Shown piece by piece: positions 1-11,765 of a stretch of 64,000 nt of DNA. Origin of the DNA: Galaxea fascicularis (Eukaryota > Cnidaria > Anthozoa > Scleractinia > Euphylliidae); contig OX419338.1 of the NCBI GenBank assembly GCA_948470475.1, positions 1,812,444-1,876,443 of the forward strand. Reading direction: 5' to 3'. The notes beneath the pieces were generated by a model. It was given only the letters and a program-made list of their open reading frames with translations, was not told the DNA's origin and ran no database searches. Position numbers and translations under genes: made by a program. The first letter of the stretch is position 1. Each line of letters starts with the position of its first letter.

Positions 1-2160
1 CTTCCTAAACTTATTCGATTGATGGACAATGTTATTAAATATACTAAAGCGAAAAACATTCCGGGACTTCTTCTTTTTCTTGATTTTGAGGAAGCCTTTG
101 ACACACCAGAATGGTCTTTTATTCAAAGGACTTAAGACGTTTTTGGTTCCGGATCACAATTATTACAATGGATTAATGTTCTCTACTTCGACATAGAAAG
201 CTGTATTTTAAACAATGGATGGGAAAGTAATTTCTTCAAACTTAATTGAGGAGTTCGGCAGGGCTGTCCCCTGCCGCCCCATTTGTTCGTTTTATACCTC
301 TTACTAACCGAGTTCGAGGTCCGTACTGTAAGTTATGGACCGAGTTTTTTCCCGTTCGCTTATGGCCCAAGCACAAAGCGCGCAGGCCATAAATCAACGG
401 GAAAAAACGAGGATCCGAAACTTACAGTATGGACCGAGAAAACAAGGTTAGTAAGATTTGTTATATCTCTGAGGTTAATCATGCAGGAGCGCGGGAAAGG
501 GAACTTTCAAACTTAGCGGGCTGTACAGTAGAATACGGCCCGCAAAATTGACTAATCACAGCGCACGTACTAACTGAGAGATATAATAAGTAGAAATGAT
601 GGCAGAAGGTTTTCGAAGAAGTAATAAGATCATAAAATCGTATAAAATACGCAGACGACACCACACTTATATTAGACGGTTCGGAACATTCCCTCGAAGA
701 AGCTCTCAGGCTATTAGATGTTTTTGGAAATATGTGCAGCATATCGGAAGCCTTGTGGATTGGCTCAAGAGCAAAATACGATCTTAAACTTTGTCCGGAA
801 AAAAAATTCAAATGGTCGAGTAAAAAAAGTCAAAGCACTTTGAGTGTGGTCAGTATCTCAAAACTACAAAGACAGATTGGAAAAAGCAAAGAACATATTA
901 GGCTGCTGGAAATTTCAGAGACTCAGTCTATTAGGAAAAAATATGGTTTTAAAAAAGTCTAGTAGTATCACAATTAGCATATATTCTTGCCCCTCTCCAA
1001 ATGGATGTCGAAACAATTAAAGAGCTTAAGGCAATTTTTTTACAAATTTCGTTGGAACGAAAAAGTAGACAAAATAAAGCGTAATGTAATAATAAACAAC
1101 TATGCTGAAGGAGGACTTAAGATGATTGATATATCTTCTTTTAATAAACCCCTGAGGCTTATTGGTTAAAAGAATCCCTCAGTATTGAAAACAGTAGCAG
1201 CTGGAAAAGTATCCTTGATTTGGAACTTCAACCCTACGGAGGCAAAGTGGTGCTGCTAGGAAAGCTTAATAAAAAAAGACATGCACAATATGTTTAAGAA
1301 ATCAGGCCCTTTTGTTCAAGAAATCCCTGAAATATCGTCTGCCACCTCCTTTGAGGAGAAATTCACATCAGACAAACACCTTATGTCGTCACCTCTATGG
1401 CACAACTCGCTGATAAGAATTGACGATAAACCTGTCTTTTACAAGGACTGGTTTTTTAAGGGAATAACAAAAGTTGAAAATTTAATGGATGAATTTTCTA
1501 AGTTTCCGTCACCAAATGCTTTTCAAAATGAATACGGCCAGTAGGTTTCCCCTCTAAAATTTTACGGTATGATCTCAGCAATTAATCGTCTACGTAGACA
1601 GATAGAGGAAACACAGGCTGGCTAATTGAAAGCTTCCATTTGAAATTCCTGGAAAAACCAAAATAATCAAGACTTCTTTAGGAAAAGCTTGTGTCAAGTA
1701 AAAACGAAAAACCAAAACAAAGCCAAGAAAAATGGCACAAGGAAATAAACATTGGCTCACACGAACACATCATCTGGAAAACAGCTAATGAATTGGCTTT
1801 TACATGTAGAAAGAACTCCAAACGTATAGTTTTTAACTTTAAATTATTACAACGGCAATTAGTGACCAATACCTTTCTCGAAAAAGTGGGACTTGTAGAG
1901 GATGAGCTCTGTAATTTTTGTCAGAGTGAGAGAGAAAGCCTTTACCACTTATTTTGGGAATGTGGAAAAACAAAGCTGTTCTGGAAAGGCAAAGTCAAGA
2001 CGGTCTGCCAATTTGCTCCTCACAGATCATGTGTTCAATAAGCAGAAAAGACAGCTTAAAATTCCTTACCAAAGGAGATAAGATGACTTTCTTCATTGCA
2101 TGGACAATGGTGTTTTGTAAACAAAGAGATTCAGTGCTGTTGTCCACAGGGCCGGGGTGA
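1..2160 (+). pseudogene. L1-type LINE ORF2, 3' half (RT to CCHC end), degenerate
   Basis: Translated pieces in three frames together follow an L1-type ORF2. The first is a reverse transcriptase core with FLDFEEAFD at about 76-102. GVRQGCPLPPHLF follows at about 250, right after an in-frame TGA. The catalytic box YADD is at 648-659, followed by TTLILDGSEHSLEEAL. Next are a KW..KIKRNVIINNY..GGLKMIDISSF segment (about 1000-1140) and an LWHNSLIRID segment (about 1400). A C-terminal zinc-binding pattern C-x2-C-x8-H-x4-C lies at about 1910-1963. Stops, frameshifts and a 290-bp fold-back insertion (299-590) break it. The 5' half lies outside the window. It cannot make an active reverse transcriptase. 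Confidence 0.88.
299..590. mobile_element. Fold-back insertion splitting the reverse transcriptase (left arm)
   Basis: About 290 bp lie between the QGCPL and YADD boxes, where an L1-type RT normally needs roughly 150 nt. The first half is an imperfect palindrome. CTTACTAACCGAG at 300-312 pairs with AAGGTTAGTAAG at 444-455. Inside, GTCCGTACTGTAAGTT pairs with AACTTACAGTATGGAC, and TTTTTTCCCGTT pairs with AACGGGAAAAAA, around a short loop near 375. The second half has TTATATCTCT near 462 and AGAGATATAA near 577. It looks like a MITE or two adjacent ones. No transposase is encoded and the superfamily is unknown. Confidence 0.6.
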
Positions 2161-4298
2161 GCTTAAATACCAGGTCACCGACAAGCAAGCAGTGGAATGT
2201 TGCTGTTATGTTTGGATAATATGCACACGAGCATTTTTGGCATCCAATCTTGACGTTACGTGACAAAGATAGCTTCCATGGGCAACAAAAAGGACCAACA
2301 CAAACAGGAACTCTGTCTGTTAACGGAATTCCAAATCGACAGAGATAATAAGTCCTCGTTAGCAAAATAATTTTAATGTAGTTTCGATTGTTGTCGTTTC
2401 AGGTCAGCAAATATGAAAAGATGCTATTGTTAGTAAAGTGGGTTCTATTCTTTGCAGACTTAGCGTTACCGCCCACATTTGAACAAGATAGAACCAGCCA
2501 CATATCAAACGTCTGTTTTTTATGCCGATGTTGACTTTCCAGCAAGCACAACCGCCCAGGATGTACTCCGGGTATTTAGACACATCCTGCTCTGAAACAA
2601 TCCCCCAAAATAGCAGCCATATCAAAGAAAAGAAACGAAAAAGACAGAGGTAAGAAAACCGTCACTGTTATGTATTAGCATTATTTGATAGCATGTTGGC
2701 AAGTGTTATACTGTGCACTTTTGCCGTACAGAGTAGACTTGTCACAACTTTCCACCGCTAAGACGCAAAGGTATTTCTTATAAAATTGATAAAACCAAAA
2801 GGAAATGCTTTGACACACGCTCCTTCAAGTTGTTACGAGTTTGTTGTTGTTAGAGGAATGTACATTTGTTTTTGGCTCAAAATTTTGCTCGTTGCCCTTA
2901 AATCTTGGTTTTTTGCATGCACGCACCATTGACGCGGACACTTCAAATATAAAAGTTTCAGGGGAAATTATCTGGTAGAATTTTCTGTGAGCCATAAAAC
3001 ACGTTTTTTTTAAATATCTTTTATTGTCGGTTTTCACTGTCACACCGTCATCAAAACCATTCAACAAATAAAGTCAAGAATCAAAGAGGCAAAAGAAGAT
3101 GAATATTCAAACACTCTCGCAAAGATTCAGGTCTGTGCGATGTTTCGTGCGGGAGATATTCGAAGAAATGTTCCACTTAAATTTTAAGGCTTTTGTATGG
3201 AGACGCCATGTTTGTGTCCCTGTGAGGAGCACAAATATGGCGGCCGGAAGTTAACAAAAACATATGTCATCAAGTTTTGCTATAAAAAGCCCATAGTCAT
3301 CCTCTGAGGGCTCATAAACATCTACATGAGTACTTATTCTCATTCAAAGACTGTTCAGTTTGCGAAATCTCAGCGGCTAAGTCACTTTTTTTAACCTACG
3401 CGACAGCATTCTCGGCCGCCAGTTTAACATCGTGTCACGCAAAAGCTTAGAAATTCAACCTTGCTTTATCACAAGACGAAAAAACCAATCAAACTGAAAG
3501 TTTGCGAAAAGATAAGTCTTCAGCTGTTCTAATTACTAGCTAAACTAAAATCTCAAAAGGATAGATAATTCCTTATTTTTTGATTTTGATGACGTCACGT
3601 GAAAACCGAGAATTGTGCTACATAAATTTTTTTCATACTGCCTGAAAAGTTAAAAACTTTAGGGAGTTTCCCAACAAAGGAATAGAAACGGTAGGTCACC
3701 AGATTGCTTTTTCGGGTAATTTACAAAAACTGGCATTTAGAGGACCTTTTGTGGACCTGGTGTGTTGCCATGGTAACTGATATGACATCACAGGTACCCT
3801 TAAAATATAGCCCAACAATAGAGATCCAAGGAGACATAGTTTGCCTACACCATTAAATATCCTTCTTTGTAATCTTACATCATTTCGCAAACACTACATC
3901 GATGAAAAACCCTTTCAAGCCACCTTAAATTATCTTTGACAACCCTAAAATGAATTTTATGGACACTACTTGTTAATCTGAGACAACACTGACCTTTTAA
4001 CCGATGCAACAGATGGGGTCTGTCTGAGATCGTCCCTTACACAAAGAAATGCTCTAAAGGATAGAGAAATGGAAAGACCAGAAAATTAGGGCAACACAAT
4101 TCTGATGATAAAATAAAATTTGCAAACCCAGGAAGACAACACAAACTACAGTCGTGCAAACAATCCTTGCAATGGGGGTTTTTACTTTGACTGTTATGCT
4201 TTTGTACAGCAGTCTGGTTTTGTTAAGTTTTTCTTTAGTTAATTATTTTTCAGGAGAATGAAGCAATCCATTACATTTGACACACTGAAAAGGCAAAC
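2161..4298. other. Left-arm stretch with no recognisable gene
   Basis: This holds only short open frames (for example 2825-3067 and 3696-3890, minus) that are AT-rich, have no family resemblance I can name and are kept in all three copies because the copies are recent. The same stretch lies at 18980-21117 and 43955-46090. A possible acceptor (TTGTTTCAG, ending near 20686 on the plus strand of the right arm) precedes a 73-codon open frame. I do not consider it a supported exon. Confidence 0.5.
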
Positions 4299-4473
4299 CA
4301 GGGCTGTCATTAAGGGCCGGGGCCCGGGGATTTTCCCCTCATATTTCGAGGTATATTCCCGGCTACTTTGATATAAAATCAGCATGTTTACTACACTTCA
4401 GCAACTTGAATCCCCCGTTATTTTTTGGTATACACTGTATCGCGATCTACTTCAAAAATTAGTGACAGCCCTG
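4299..4473. mobile_element. MITE with CAGGGCTGTCA termini (left arm)
   Basis: A 175-bp element starts CAGGGCTGTCATTAA and ends with the inverted TTAGTGACAGCCCTG. It is flanked on both sides by the 5-bp direct repeat CAAAC (4294-4298 and 4474-4478), as expected of a target duplication. It has no coding capacity. The CAGGG termini recall hAT elements, but those usually duplicate 8 bp, so the superfamily is left open. Confidence 0.75.
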
Positions 4474-4785
4474 CAAACACAAAACATTGAGATGATGGGT
4501 TAATAATTGCAAATTTGTAAAAGGGACAATCCCACTAATTTGCTTTCAAAATGTTGTCTAACTCCAAATGTAAACATGTCACCATGCTCTTAAGGCTATC
4601 ACAAATATAAACAAGTGGTACTTACACCAAGCCTTAATTGATCCGGCCTTGCTTAGTGAAGCTTAAAAAAAATGAAAGGCAAAGTAGGAGTAAATGTTAA
4701 CCCTTTCACTCCTGATGGTGCCAAATGGCACTTATAGATTTTACTCGTCAATGGAGAACCCCTTTGGAGGGAAAGGGTTAACATA

Positions 4786-4850
4786 CATGTACATACATAC
4801 ATACTTTATTGCAACTCCCTGCAAGGGTTTTTCAGTTACAAACAAAGTAG
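4786..4850 (-). mobile_element. SINE 3' tail fragment (left arm)
   Basis: On the minus strand this reads GTAACTGAAAAACCC, then a small CCCTTGCAGGG hairpin, then GCAATAAAGTATG and a TATG repeat. It resembles the tail of the tRNA SINE 150 bp away (CTGAAAAGCCCTTTTAGGGC then a TTTA repeat), so the two probably share the 3' end of the same LINE partner. No tRNA-like head is seen. Confidence 0.5.
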
Positions 4851-4965
4851 CTGTAACATAACAAGGAATTAGTCATTTGTATTCTTAGAATAATTAGATT
4901 GCAATCAATTCACATTTTGAAAGAACAACAACAACAATTCCTTCCCTTCATGTTTTAAATGTACA

Positions 4966-5225
4966 TAAATAAATAAATAAATACTTAATTGACCACTGCC
5001 CTAAAAGGGCTTTTCAGGGCCAATGAAACAAATAATACAAATAAAAACAACAGAGTTAAGAATCCCAACTGGCGGGAGGCAGCCAGTTGGCTATTTACAA
5101 GGACGACCGAGGAGTTGAACCAGGCACTCACCCAGAACAACTCCAGCTAGTGGCCAGAGCGGGATTTGAACCCGGGTCACTGCATTGAAAACCAGCACCC
5201 TAAACCACTCGGCCATCCTGCCTCC
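4966..5225 (-). mobile_element. tRNA-derived SINE, family A (left arm)
   Basis: Reverse complement of the SINE at 17468-17730. On the minus strand it has a tRNA-like head (GGCAGGATGGCCGAGTGG), a B box GGTTCAAATCC, a GCCCTGAAAAGCCC tail hairpin and a terminal TTTA repeat (about five units, seen here as AAAT repeats at 4966-4984). It encodes no protein. It would be moved by a partner LINE. Confidence 0.85.
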
Positions 5226-5255
5226 ATGTAGAAAAATCACCCAAATCATGTATAA

Positions 5256-7299
5256 ACAGGGTTGGACACTTAATTTTGAGAGTATTTGCCATTCAGGTGA
5301 GTGACCCTCACCCCCCCCCCCCCCCCTGCCTCACAATGTCGTCCAGCACATTGCAGACCAAGGACCAAGGATTATCCAAGGATTATTACTTCAATGAAAA
5401 ATTCTATTTAAAGACCTCAAACCCCAAGAAAACACAATGGAGACTCTTGTACTTTATATTTCAAATAGTTTTTAGCTCATGGATGACGTAGTCATTCCAT
5501 GAGGTTTTGTTGTGGGTGTAAATTTCCCTCACTCACTCAGGGGATCACTCATTCATTCACTCACTCGATTCTGATTAATTTATTCATTAAACTTTCTACC
5601 AGTCCCTCCCCTGGTAAGTATTGCTTTTGTCTCCATAGTCTTATTGGTCCAATGTTTGCAAATTTCAGGGTGTAGTACAAAGGCGGAGAATTTTGCTCTG
5701 CAGATGTTGTTTACGTGTTTAATGTTGATGGCGTCGGTTTTTCGTTTCGATTTTCCAACTCAACAAAGGTCTATTTTGTTTAAGGATCAGTGATCAGATA
5801 AAGTTAATAAGATGAAGAACACGAGTTGCGAGAATTGAACTTGTAAATCTTCAGAGTTGCGAAAATGAACTTCGAGATATCGCAAAAGCAACTATAAAGC
5901 TTATCACTGCTTTACCTGGGGCAGTAGTAATCGAGAATTGTTTGCCACAATATGATGGAAGAAGGAAGAATGAAGAAAATCGGCAAAAAAAGGAAACAGA
6001 AGAAAGACTTTCTAGCCAAAAAACCGAATTCTGACAAGCAACGCATTTGATTTATGAGCAACATATGATCGATTTAAGCAGGTACGTAATGAAGTGTTTT
6101 TGAAGACGCCCTTTTCATGATGAACGCTCGATTGCAAATATGATCTTGTTTAGAATGGTTATATCCCTTGGCTCAGTTAAACGATCAGTATAACACTTTG
6201 TCAACATTTGACAAAAACACAAGGACCACAAGCATGCAAATATTTTTCTCTGTGAGGATATAATTTGGTCTGACAAACAGCTATAACAGCTAATCTGTTC
6301 GAACAACAAAATATTTGGAAAGTCAAGTTAATTGTAGCACAAAGCATAAATACATGGATTGAATATCTCCCCTTACAAAGCAAAAGTTTTGTGCCGGACC
6401 CCGAATCGCTAAAAAATATTGTGGCTGTAAAGCGTGACTAATTTCCCTCAGGACTTTCACACAATATTGGGATGTTATCTCGCATTCAGAATAGTCGGAA
6501 ATTTTATTACGACCAAAAACGTTTATAAAACTAACTTGAAATGAGCCGTCGACCAGTAAGAAACTTTAACTTGCCTGTTACACTTCTTAACAAAGCGATC
6601 ACCTTTGAATATTATTTTTATAGTCTGTGTACAAATTTGCATATTTGTGCTCCATCGCCGGTTCAAATTACTTACGTCTGTCAATTTCGTCTAATGTAAT
6701 GCTTCTGGCGCCTGTCAATCAACTGTGTAATTTTACGCAAAATATAAGCGCATAAACGGTTCTTTCACCAAGAGGTGTGTCTGAAAAGGATGTGCTCCCA
6801 CAAAACACAAACGAATGTACAGGTTACTTGCACATATCTTTTTAGAAAATAAAGTTGTTGTAAATTCAAAGTATTGTTATGTTCCTCATCCATGAGCTGG
6901 CTCATAGGAGCCTTTGATTTTTTATTGATGAATCTTCATGAGATCCCTGCAGTTTGCAAGTAAATGTGTCTGTTCATCTCGGGAGCGGTGATCACTGACG
7001 GCTCGATAGTGACCAGCAGTATCACTTTGTACAAGTACATGTGTTATGTAATTATCACTAACAGGAGGCCATGTTATGTTGCCTTTCAGCGCCAATTTAC
7101 TAGACAGTTCGGAATGTAAAACTTTGCAAAATAGAAATGGAAAGTTTATGTTTGGGAATTTTCTCAGCAAATATTATCTAAATAATTTCTTGGCGACAAA
7201 AATTGCACTTGTCAAACGGGCGAGTGATCGATGATTTGCACTCGCCCGACACTTAAGACACTCGCCGGGTGAGCAGGCGAGTGCTAATGTCCAACCCTG
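5256..7299. mobile_element. CAGGGTTGGACA MITE interrupted by a second insertion (left arm)
   Basis: The termini ACAGGGTTGGACA at 5256 and TGTCCAACCCTG at the far end are inverted. In the right arm the same element is 594 bp and uninterrupted. Here 1449 bp are inserted after 5473. The element includes a long C homopolymer at 5308-5327 and a GGGCGAGTGCAAATCATCGA-like palindromic end near 7215-7270. Confidence 0.75.
5474..6918. mobile_element. Roughly 1.45-kb insertion found only in the left arm
   Basis: The other two copies read straight across this site (six T then ATTG), so the empty site is directly visible. AGCTCATGGATGA at 5474-5486 is inverted as TCATCCATGAGCT at 6886-6898, about 20 bp inside the other end. 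The first end also folds on itself (CATGGATGAC / GTCATTCCATG). On the minus strand the element starts TC and ends with a hairpin followed by GCTAA, which resembles Helitron ends. A run of five T on both sides could instead be a target duplication. No transposase or other gene is seen inside. It is non-autonomous, class undecided. Confidence 0.7.
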
Positions 7300-7339
7300 T
7301 ATAATTATTACATTTCCCAAGGAAATCCAATACATTATC

Positions 7340-7508
7340 CAGGGCTGTGCTCTAGCAGCGCCCAGTCGCCCCTGGAGACTTACTTTTGCCATTGGGTGAC
7401 CAGGAAATAATATTTAGTTTTTGCACCAAACTTACATGCTCGGCACCCTGGATTTCAAAGGTTTAGAGGTTTGGGCACCCAGCTACTTTTCTTAGAGCAC
7501 AGCCTTGG
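7340..7508. mobile_element. MITE with CAGGGCTGTGCTCTA termini (left arm)
   Basis: A 169-bp element whose ends CAGGGCTGTGCTCTA and TAGAGCACAGCCTTGG are inverted repeats, flanked by the 5-bp direct repeat TTATC (7335-7339 and 7509-7513). The short open frame across its left end is chance. Confidence 0.78.
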
Positions 7509-7513
7509 TTATC

Positions 7514-8229
7514 TGAGCATTTCCTAAACAAAAACAATATCAGTACTGTATTAAGGTAAAATACCTTGATTTTGCCCCTTTACTGGTTTCAAGAAGCATT
7601 GCCCTGCATGGTTTGAAATACTCTTCAACCTTCTCAGAAAGCTAAGGCATCTCTCTCCTTTTTCACTCTCAAGCTACATACACAATATTTGATCTTTCTG
7701 ATTCTTCAAGTTCTGATTGCCAGGAAAACTTGATTCTGATGTCTAGCATGTCAACAGAAAAGCAAACACAGTTGTTGTATGCAAACACCACAAAGTCCCC
7801 TGTCAAAAAAAATACAACAAAAATCAAAGCCAAATTTTAAAATACTTTAACCTTAAAATCAAAACATTTTAACACTCCAATTCCATGCTTTTGACTTACA
7901 TGTACGTTGGCAAGTTCACTGATTTTGGGGAGTTTTAAAAACATCTGTAGCGCAAACACCAATTTGTAAACAAAAGTCTGTGTATTCATAAAGCTGGTTT
8001 CAGTTGTGTTACAGTGTAACTCTGACCCTATCCACTTTTATGGGGGTACTTTAGAATAGGAACACTGGGAATAGATCATTAAAATGATTCATCCTGAAAA
8101 CTCCTCTAATAAAATTAGTATCCCTCTACAACACAGACAACTGTATTGTACAAACATCTGAATCCATTTCTCTGGTTTTCTCTTTCATGATTGAATGAGA
8201 TTAAACCATGTTACTTTGATCAAAATTAC
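7514..8229. other. No feature recognised
   Basis: AT-rich sequence with no long open frame, no terminal repeats and no splice-bounded exon that I can see. The same stretch is at about 15919-16628. Confidence 0.5.
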
Positions 8230-8590
8230 CCAAGCACCAGTTGGTTCAGTTGATACAGCACCAGATTGTTGAGCAGAGGGTTGCAGGTTCAAACCCTAAG
8301 ACTGCACCTCAAACCAGAATCTAATAATAGGTAACATCACGCTGGCTGCACGCTCAACATCCACATGTACATGTACATGTACAGTACCTCAGTTCAGATG
8401 ATTGTGTCACTGAGGAGTGACATTAAGCTGTTGGTCTCATGTTGTCCTTCATATGCAAAAACTTGAGGGGAGCGTAAAAGAACAATAATTTGCACACTTA
8501 TTGAAAAGAGTAGGGAACAATCCTGCTGTTGCGATCTGTCCTCATGATCGCATATCATGACTTGTAGCAATCTCACTTGCGGCCGGCTGG
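8230..8590 (+). mobile_element. tRNA-derived SINE, family B (left arm)
   Basis: The tRNA-like head has a good A box (TGGTTCAGTTG, 8242-8252) and B box (GTTCAAACC, 8287-8295). The body shares blocks with two diverged copies in the distal region: GCTGGCTG, GCTCAAC, TTCAGATGAT, a GTCA...TTAAGCTG block and AAAAGAGTAGGGA. An ACATGT repeat lies at about 8363-8382. The open frames here are SINE sequence, not genes. Confidence 0.75.
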
Positions 8591-10087
8591 AAACTTACAG
8601 TGAAAATTGAATGGGAGGTAGTACATGTATGTATATGTAAAGGACTGCATGTGTGAAGTATTTGTTCTAAGCTTGTATCTTCCTGGCATACTGTAAAATA
8701 CCAGTTAAAAGTGCTCTTTAGAATCAGCCTCTTTTCTTTTTCTCTTCTTTCCTGCTTTCTGACAACGTTTTTATGATTTAATTAAATTACGCTTGCTGCG
8801 AACTGTAAATCTTTCTTCCCAGTACGAAAAAGCACGTCGGTAAAACTGAGTTTAGCTCGTTGAGCACCACGTGGGCCCTTTAACAACACATTACAAGAAC
8901 CTGAGCAAAGCTCGTCATGGAACGTAGCATCGTATCAGCAGCAGTCAATTATCAATGGTAATTTCTATTCGGAACTTACCGATGTTACTGTAACCCTCAT
9001 TTAGTTTTGAAGCGTTCTGGAAACTTCGTTGTCGTCCTAGTTTCGAAGTAATCCTCTTGTGATCAGTTTGTGAGCATCACCAGCGAACGCGGACAAAAAT
9101 CCCAGTTTTCGCGCTCGGAACAAACGCTACGTAATGTAAGAATCATCGTACGGTCGCGTTCTTGGTGTGGGCTCTCCGCTGGGGGATTGGAAATCAGCCA
9201 AAGTTTTCCCATCTCCTTGGCGCAATCGTTCAGAGACAGTAGTCCTGCAAACAGGAATGTACCGCAGCACAACCAAAGATTTCAGACACCGTCATCAAGG
9301 AACAGCAGTCTAAATAATGGAAGGATGCTAGAAAATCTCAGAAGCCGTCTGTTTGCACCGTACACGTGTGTGGTCCGAGAACAATGAACATGCAGTCAGC
9401 CTCTAGCCTGCAAACAGGCTCTCCGTATGGGTTATTCCGAGATTTGCTTTCTAATGGCGCGCGGTCAAAAGCTAGGGGATTGGCTAGGGGATCGCGCTCG
9501 GTTGGAAATCGACTTCGAATCGGATTTCGTTCGTAAGGTTACCGAGCTCGGTGAACTCGTTGCCTTCAAATTTTTCATGGGGGAGGGGTGGTGGAACGGG
9601 GAAACATTCCTGTTTGTTTTTCTCAATATATGTGGCCAAAATCTCATTTCCCCAGAAATCCCCGTTCTTGTTTTGCTCCTCCGGGCCTCGAAAGTGTATC
9701 AACTGGTCGAAAATCGAGGTTGACCCTGTTTTAAACATTCCTCTCTGGATATATCAAAAGGATGCGAAATTGGCCAACGTAACTGCACTGTAGTGTTTTA
9801 TAATAAACAAAGTTATGAGCCATCCCGGTTTTGGTTTCTGTTCCTGTTCGTTTTGTTTTATTTTTACATCCATGGCTCTATTTTTTCTTTCCTCCGTTTT
9901 CTCTGGTTCAGGTGTAATTTCAAGGCTCCTTGGGACCCTTATTGGAGTCCGGTTGTGGTCTAACTTGCCTTTTCCAAATTAATAAAGTGCTAGGGTTAAA
10001 ATGTTTTCATCAATATCATGTTTATTACTTTTAACAGTAATAAGAAAATATGTAACATTAACTTGAAGAAAAAGTATATATTAGTCA
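8591..10087. other. Inner left arm, unassigned
   Basis: Several overlapping open frames of 60-105 codons lie on both strands (for example 9070-9387 plus and 9427-9723 plus). They are mirrored exactly at 14425-15078. None resembles a family I know, and open frames on both strands over the same bases argue against coding. Small inverted motifs around AGCCTGCAAACAGGCT (9410-9425) suggest a repeat. The same stretch is 14058-15557. Confidence 0.45.
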
Positions 10088-10145
10088 CAGCAGCAGACGC
10101 TTTTCATTTGATGTACTGTACATAAACCTAAATTCCCTAGTATTT

Positions 10146-10252
10146 AGCAAACTGTTCTACTGCTCGACTGTATGGTCTGGGACTTCTAAAGAAAACATGC
10201 ATAAACTACAAATTATCCAAAACTTTGCCGGCCGAATACTTATGCATGGTTC
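10146..10252 (+). pseudogene. Fragment of a jockey/CR1-like LINE reverse transcriptase
   Basis: Translation gives FYCSTVWSGTSKENMHK followed by LQIIQNFAGRIL. This is the end of the reverse transcriptase typical of many non-LTR elements (a Y-C-S-x-V-W block, then L-x-x-x-Q-N-x-A-x-R-I). The similarity stops abruptly at about 10252, where unrelated sequence and an AAT microsatellite begin. It is a short relic, distinct from the L1-type LINE in the arms. Confidence 0.6.
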
Positions 10253-10357
10253 AATTCTACGTGTTACCATGCTCCCCCCTCCGGCCACACCCTCGGGGAT
10301 TTGCAAGTTTTTTCGTACTTTGCGGTTTATTCCAACCCCCGGGGCTCCTCATAAACC

Positions 10358-10386
10358 ACAAATAATAATAATAATAATAATAATAA
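10358..10386. repeat. AAT microsatellite
   Basis: About nine AAT units, followed by AATCTTTATTACGG. It translates to a run of isoleucines and is not coding. Confidence 0.9.
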
Positions 10387-11099
10387 AATCTTTATTACGG
10401 TGTCTATGTATTTAGCTCATAGAGCTAATTGGGGACACCTACTATTACAAAATTAATAGAAAAAGACTATATACAGTATCATAATCAGGAGACGATATAA
10501 ATACGGCATTATGTGTGAAAAATGGACTTAACAATATCGATTTCGAACAATAGACGTTTTGTCAAAAACGTACACGCTCTTCTAGAGGTTTTGAACAAAG
10601 GATGCTACCTGTTCACGGTTATATAATAGAAATATGAACACTGTCTTTGAAAAAGAAAGCTGACGAAAAAATTCCGTGCCATCAGAGGTCTCTTTTCCTT
10701 GTATTAAGTCACAAGGAAAAGAGGCATCTGGTAGCAGGGAAACGAAAAAAACTGTAACCGCACTAGTGGACAAAACATTAATACTACATTAATGAAACCG
10801 CGAGTTTTCGATCAAATTAATTTTTCTAGCGCTTCTGAGTCAAATGAATACCTTTCAATAGAGTATTAAAAAGTCTGGCCCTTTCCAGTTTAACTCAACC
10901 AGCTCAGAGGACTCGGCATTTTGGACCAATATTTGGTATTCTTCAACCGGTTCGGCGACATCGTGAACCGAAAAGTGGGAAACTTCACAAGAATATTCAG
11001 ATTGCCCGGCCCCCTACCCTCTGGGGACTAGATCCATTCAAGCACTTCCCCATCACTTGTCCCGGGGGTTCCCAGGGGAGGAGATGGTTACAGGTGGAA

Positions 11100-11285
11100 T
11101 TGAACCATGCATTACACCAGTCTTACATGAACTTGGTTGGCTCACCAACGAAGAGCTACTATGTTTAATTAATTGCTTATTAGGTATATAAAATTCAAAA
11201 TTTAATTGTACTTTTTGTATCCAAATTTAATTCTTTTAACACATGTAAATTTTGGGAGAATTAATAAATGTATTGTATTGTATTA
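11100..11285 (+). mobile_element. Likely 3' tail of a LINE
   Basis: An ELGWL-like stretch at about 11130-11145 recalls the LINE thumb region. It is followed by AT-rich sequence ending in AATAAATGTATTGTATTGTAT, a short TGTAT tail of the kind that ends CR1/L2-type elements. It may be the end of the same element as 10146-10252, separated by later insertions. Confidence 0.4.
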
Positions 11286-11411
11286 TAATTATTGGCAAGG
11301 AATTCAAATATAGATGATAATATTCTCATTAATCAAACTGGCCAACACCGTAGATTAACAGTATTACTAATGAAGAGCACTTAACAAATACTTACTGGCT
11401 GATTTTTGTTA

Positions 11412-11765
11412 TTAGAGACTGATCAAAAAGTATAGACAGGGGGTGAGTCATCAGTTTTCAGACCTTAGTTAAGGGCGGGTTGAACAATTTTAAGGAAGCC
11501 ACGAGGTGCTTTTACATATTAAAACCCTTTTTTATGAAAAAGGAGAAAGTGCTTTTAATTAGCATTTTCTTAACAAACATATCTTAACATGATCAAAATA
11601 ATCAAAAGTTCATGCAGTACCTTCTCCAACCTGAAATCGTATTTGGTTTTAGGGGTGGGTCGCTCAGTTTTGTGTAAAAAGAAGGGGGTGAGCCATGTGA
11701 TCATTTTTATACCCCACAATTCCAAATACTCCGGCCACTCCCTGTACTGTTTGACCAGTCTCTTA
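11412..11765. mobile_element. MITE with GAGACTG termini (spacer)
   Basis: A roughly 350-bp element. GAGACTGATCAAAAAGTATA near 11415 is inverted as GTACTGTTTGACCAGTCTC ending near 11762. A TTA is present directly outside both ends (possible 3-bp duplication). Internal inverted blocks include GGGGGTGAG and AGAAGGGGGTGAGCC. Open frames on both strands inside it are not convincing. Confidence 0.6.

Larger units (their letters stand above)
1..10087. repeat. Left arm of a giant inverted repeat
   Basis: This stretch is the reverse complement of 14058-23277. Paired coordinates sum to 23278 for 1-4473, fall to about 22693 around 5256-5473, and are 24142-24148 from 6924 to the inner end. The steps are explained by a roughly 617-bp block present only in the right arm and a roughly 1449-bp insertion present only here. 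Outside these, only scattered substitutions and tiny indels are seen. The match stops at the inner end after the shared sequence TTAGTCA at 10081-10087. The outer end is cut by the window start, so the true arm is probably longer. Confidence 0.95.

Noticed and set aside
9427..9738. Overlapping open frames on both strands of the inner arm
   Set aside because: Open on both strands with no recognisable family; probably chance in a stop-poor stretch.
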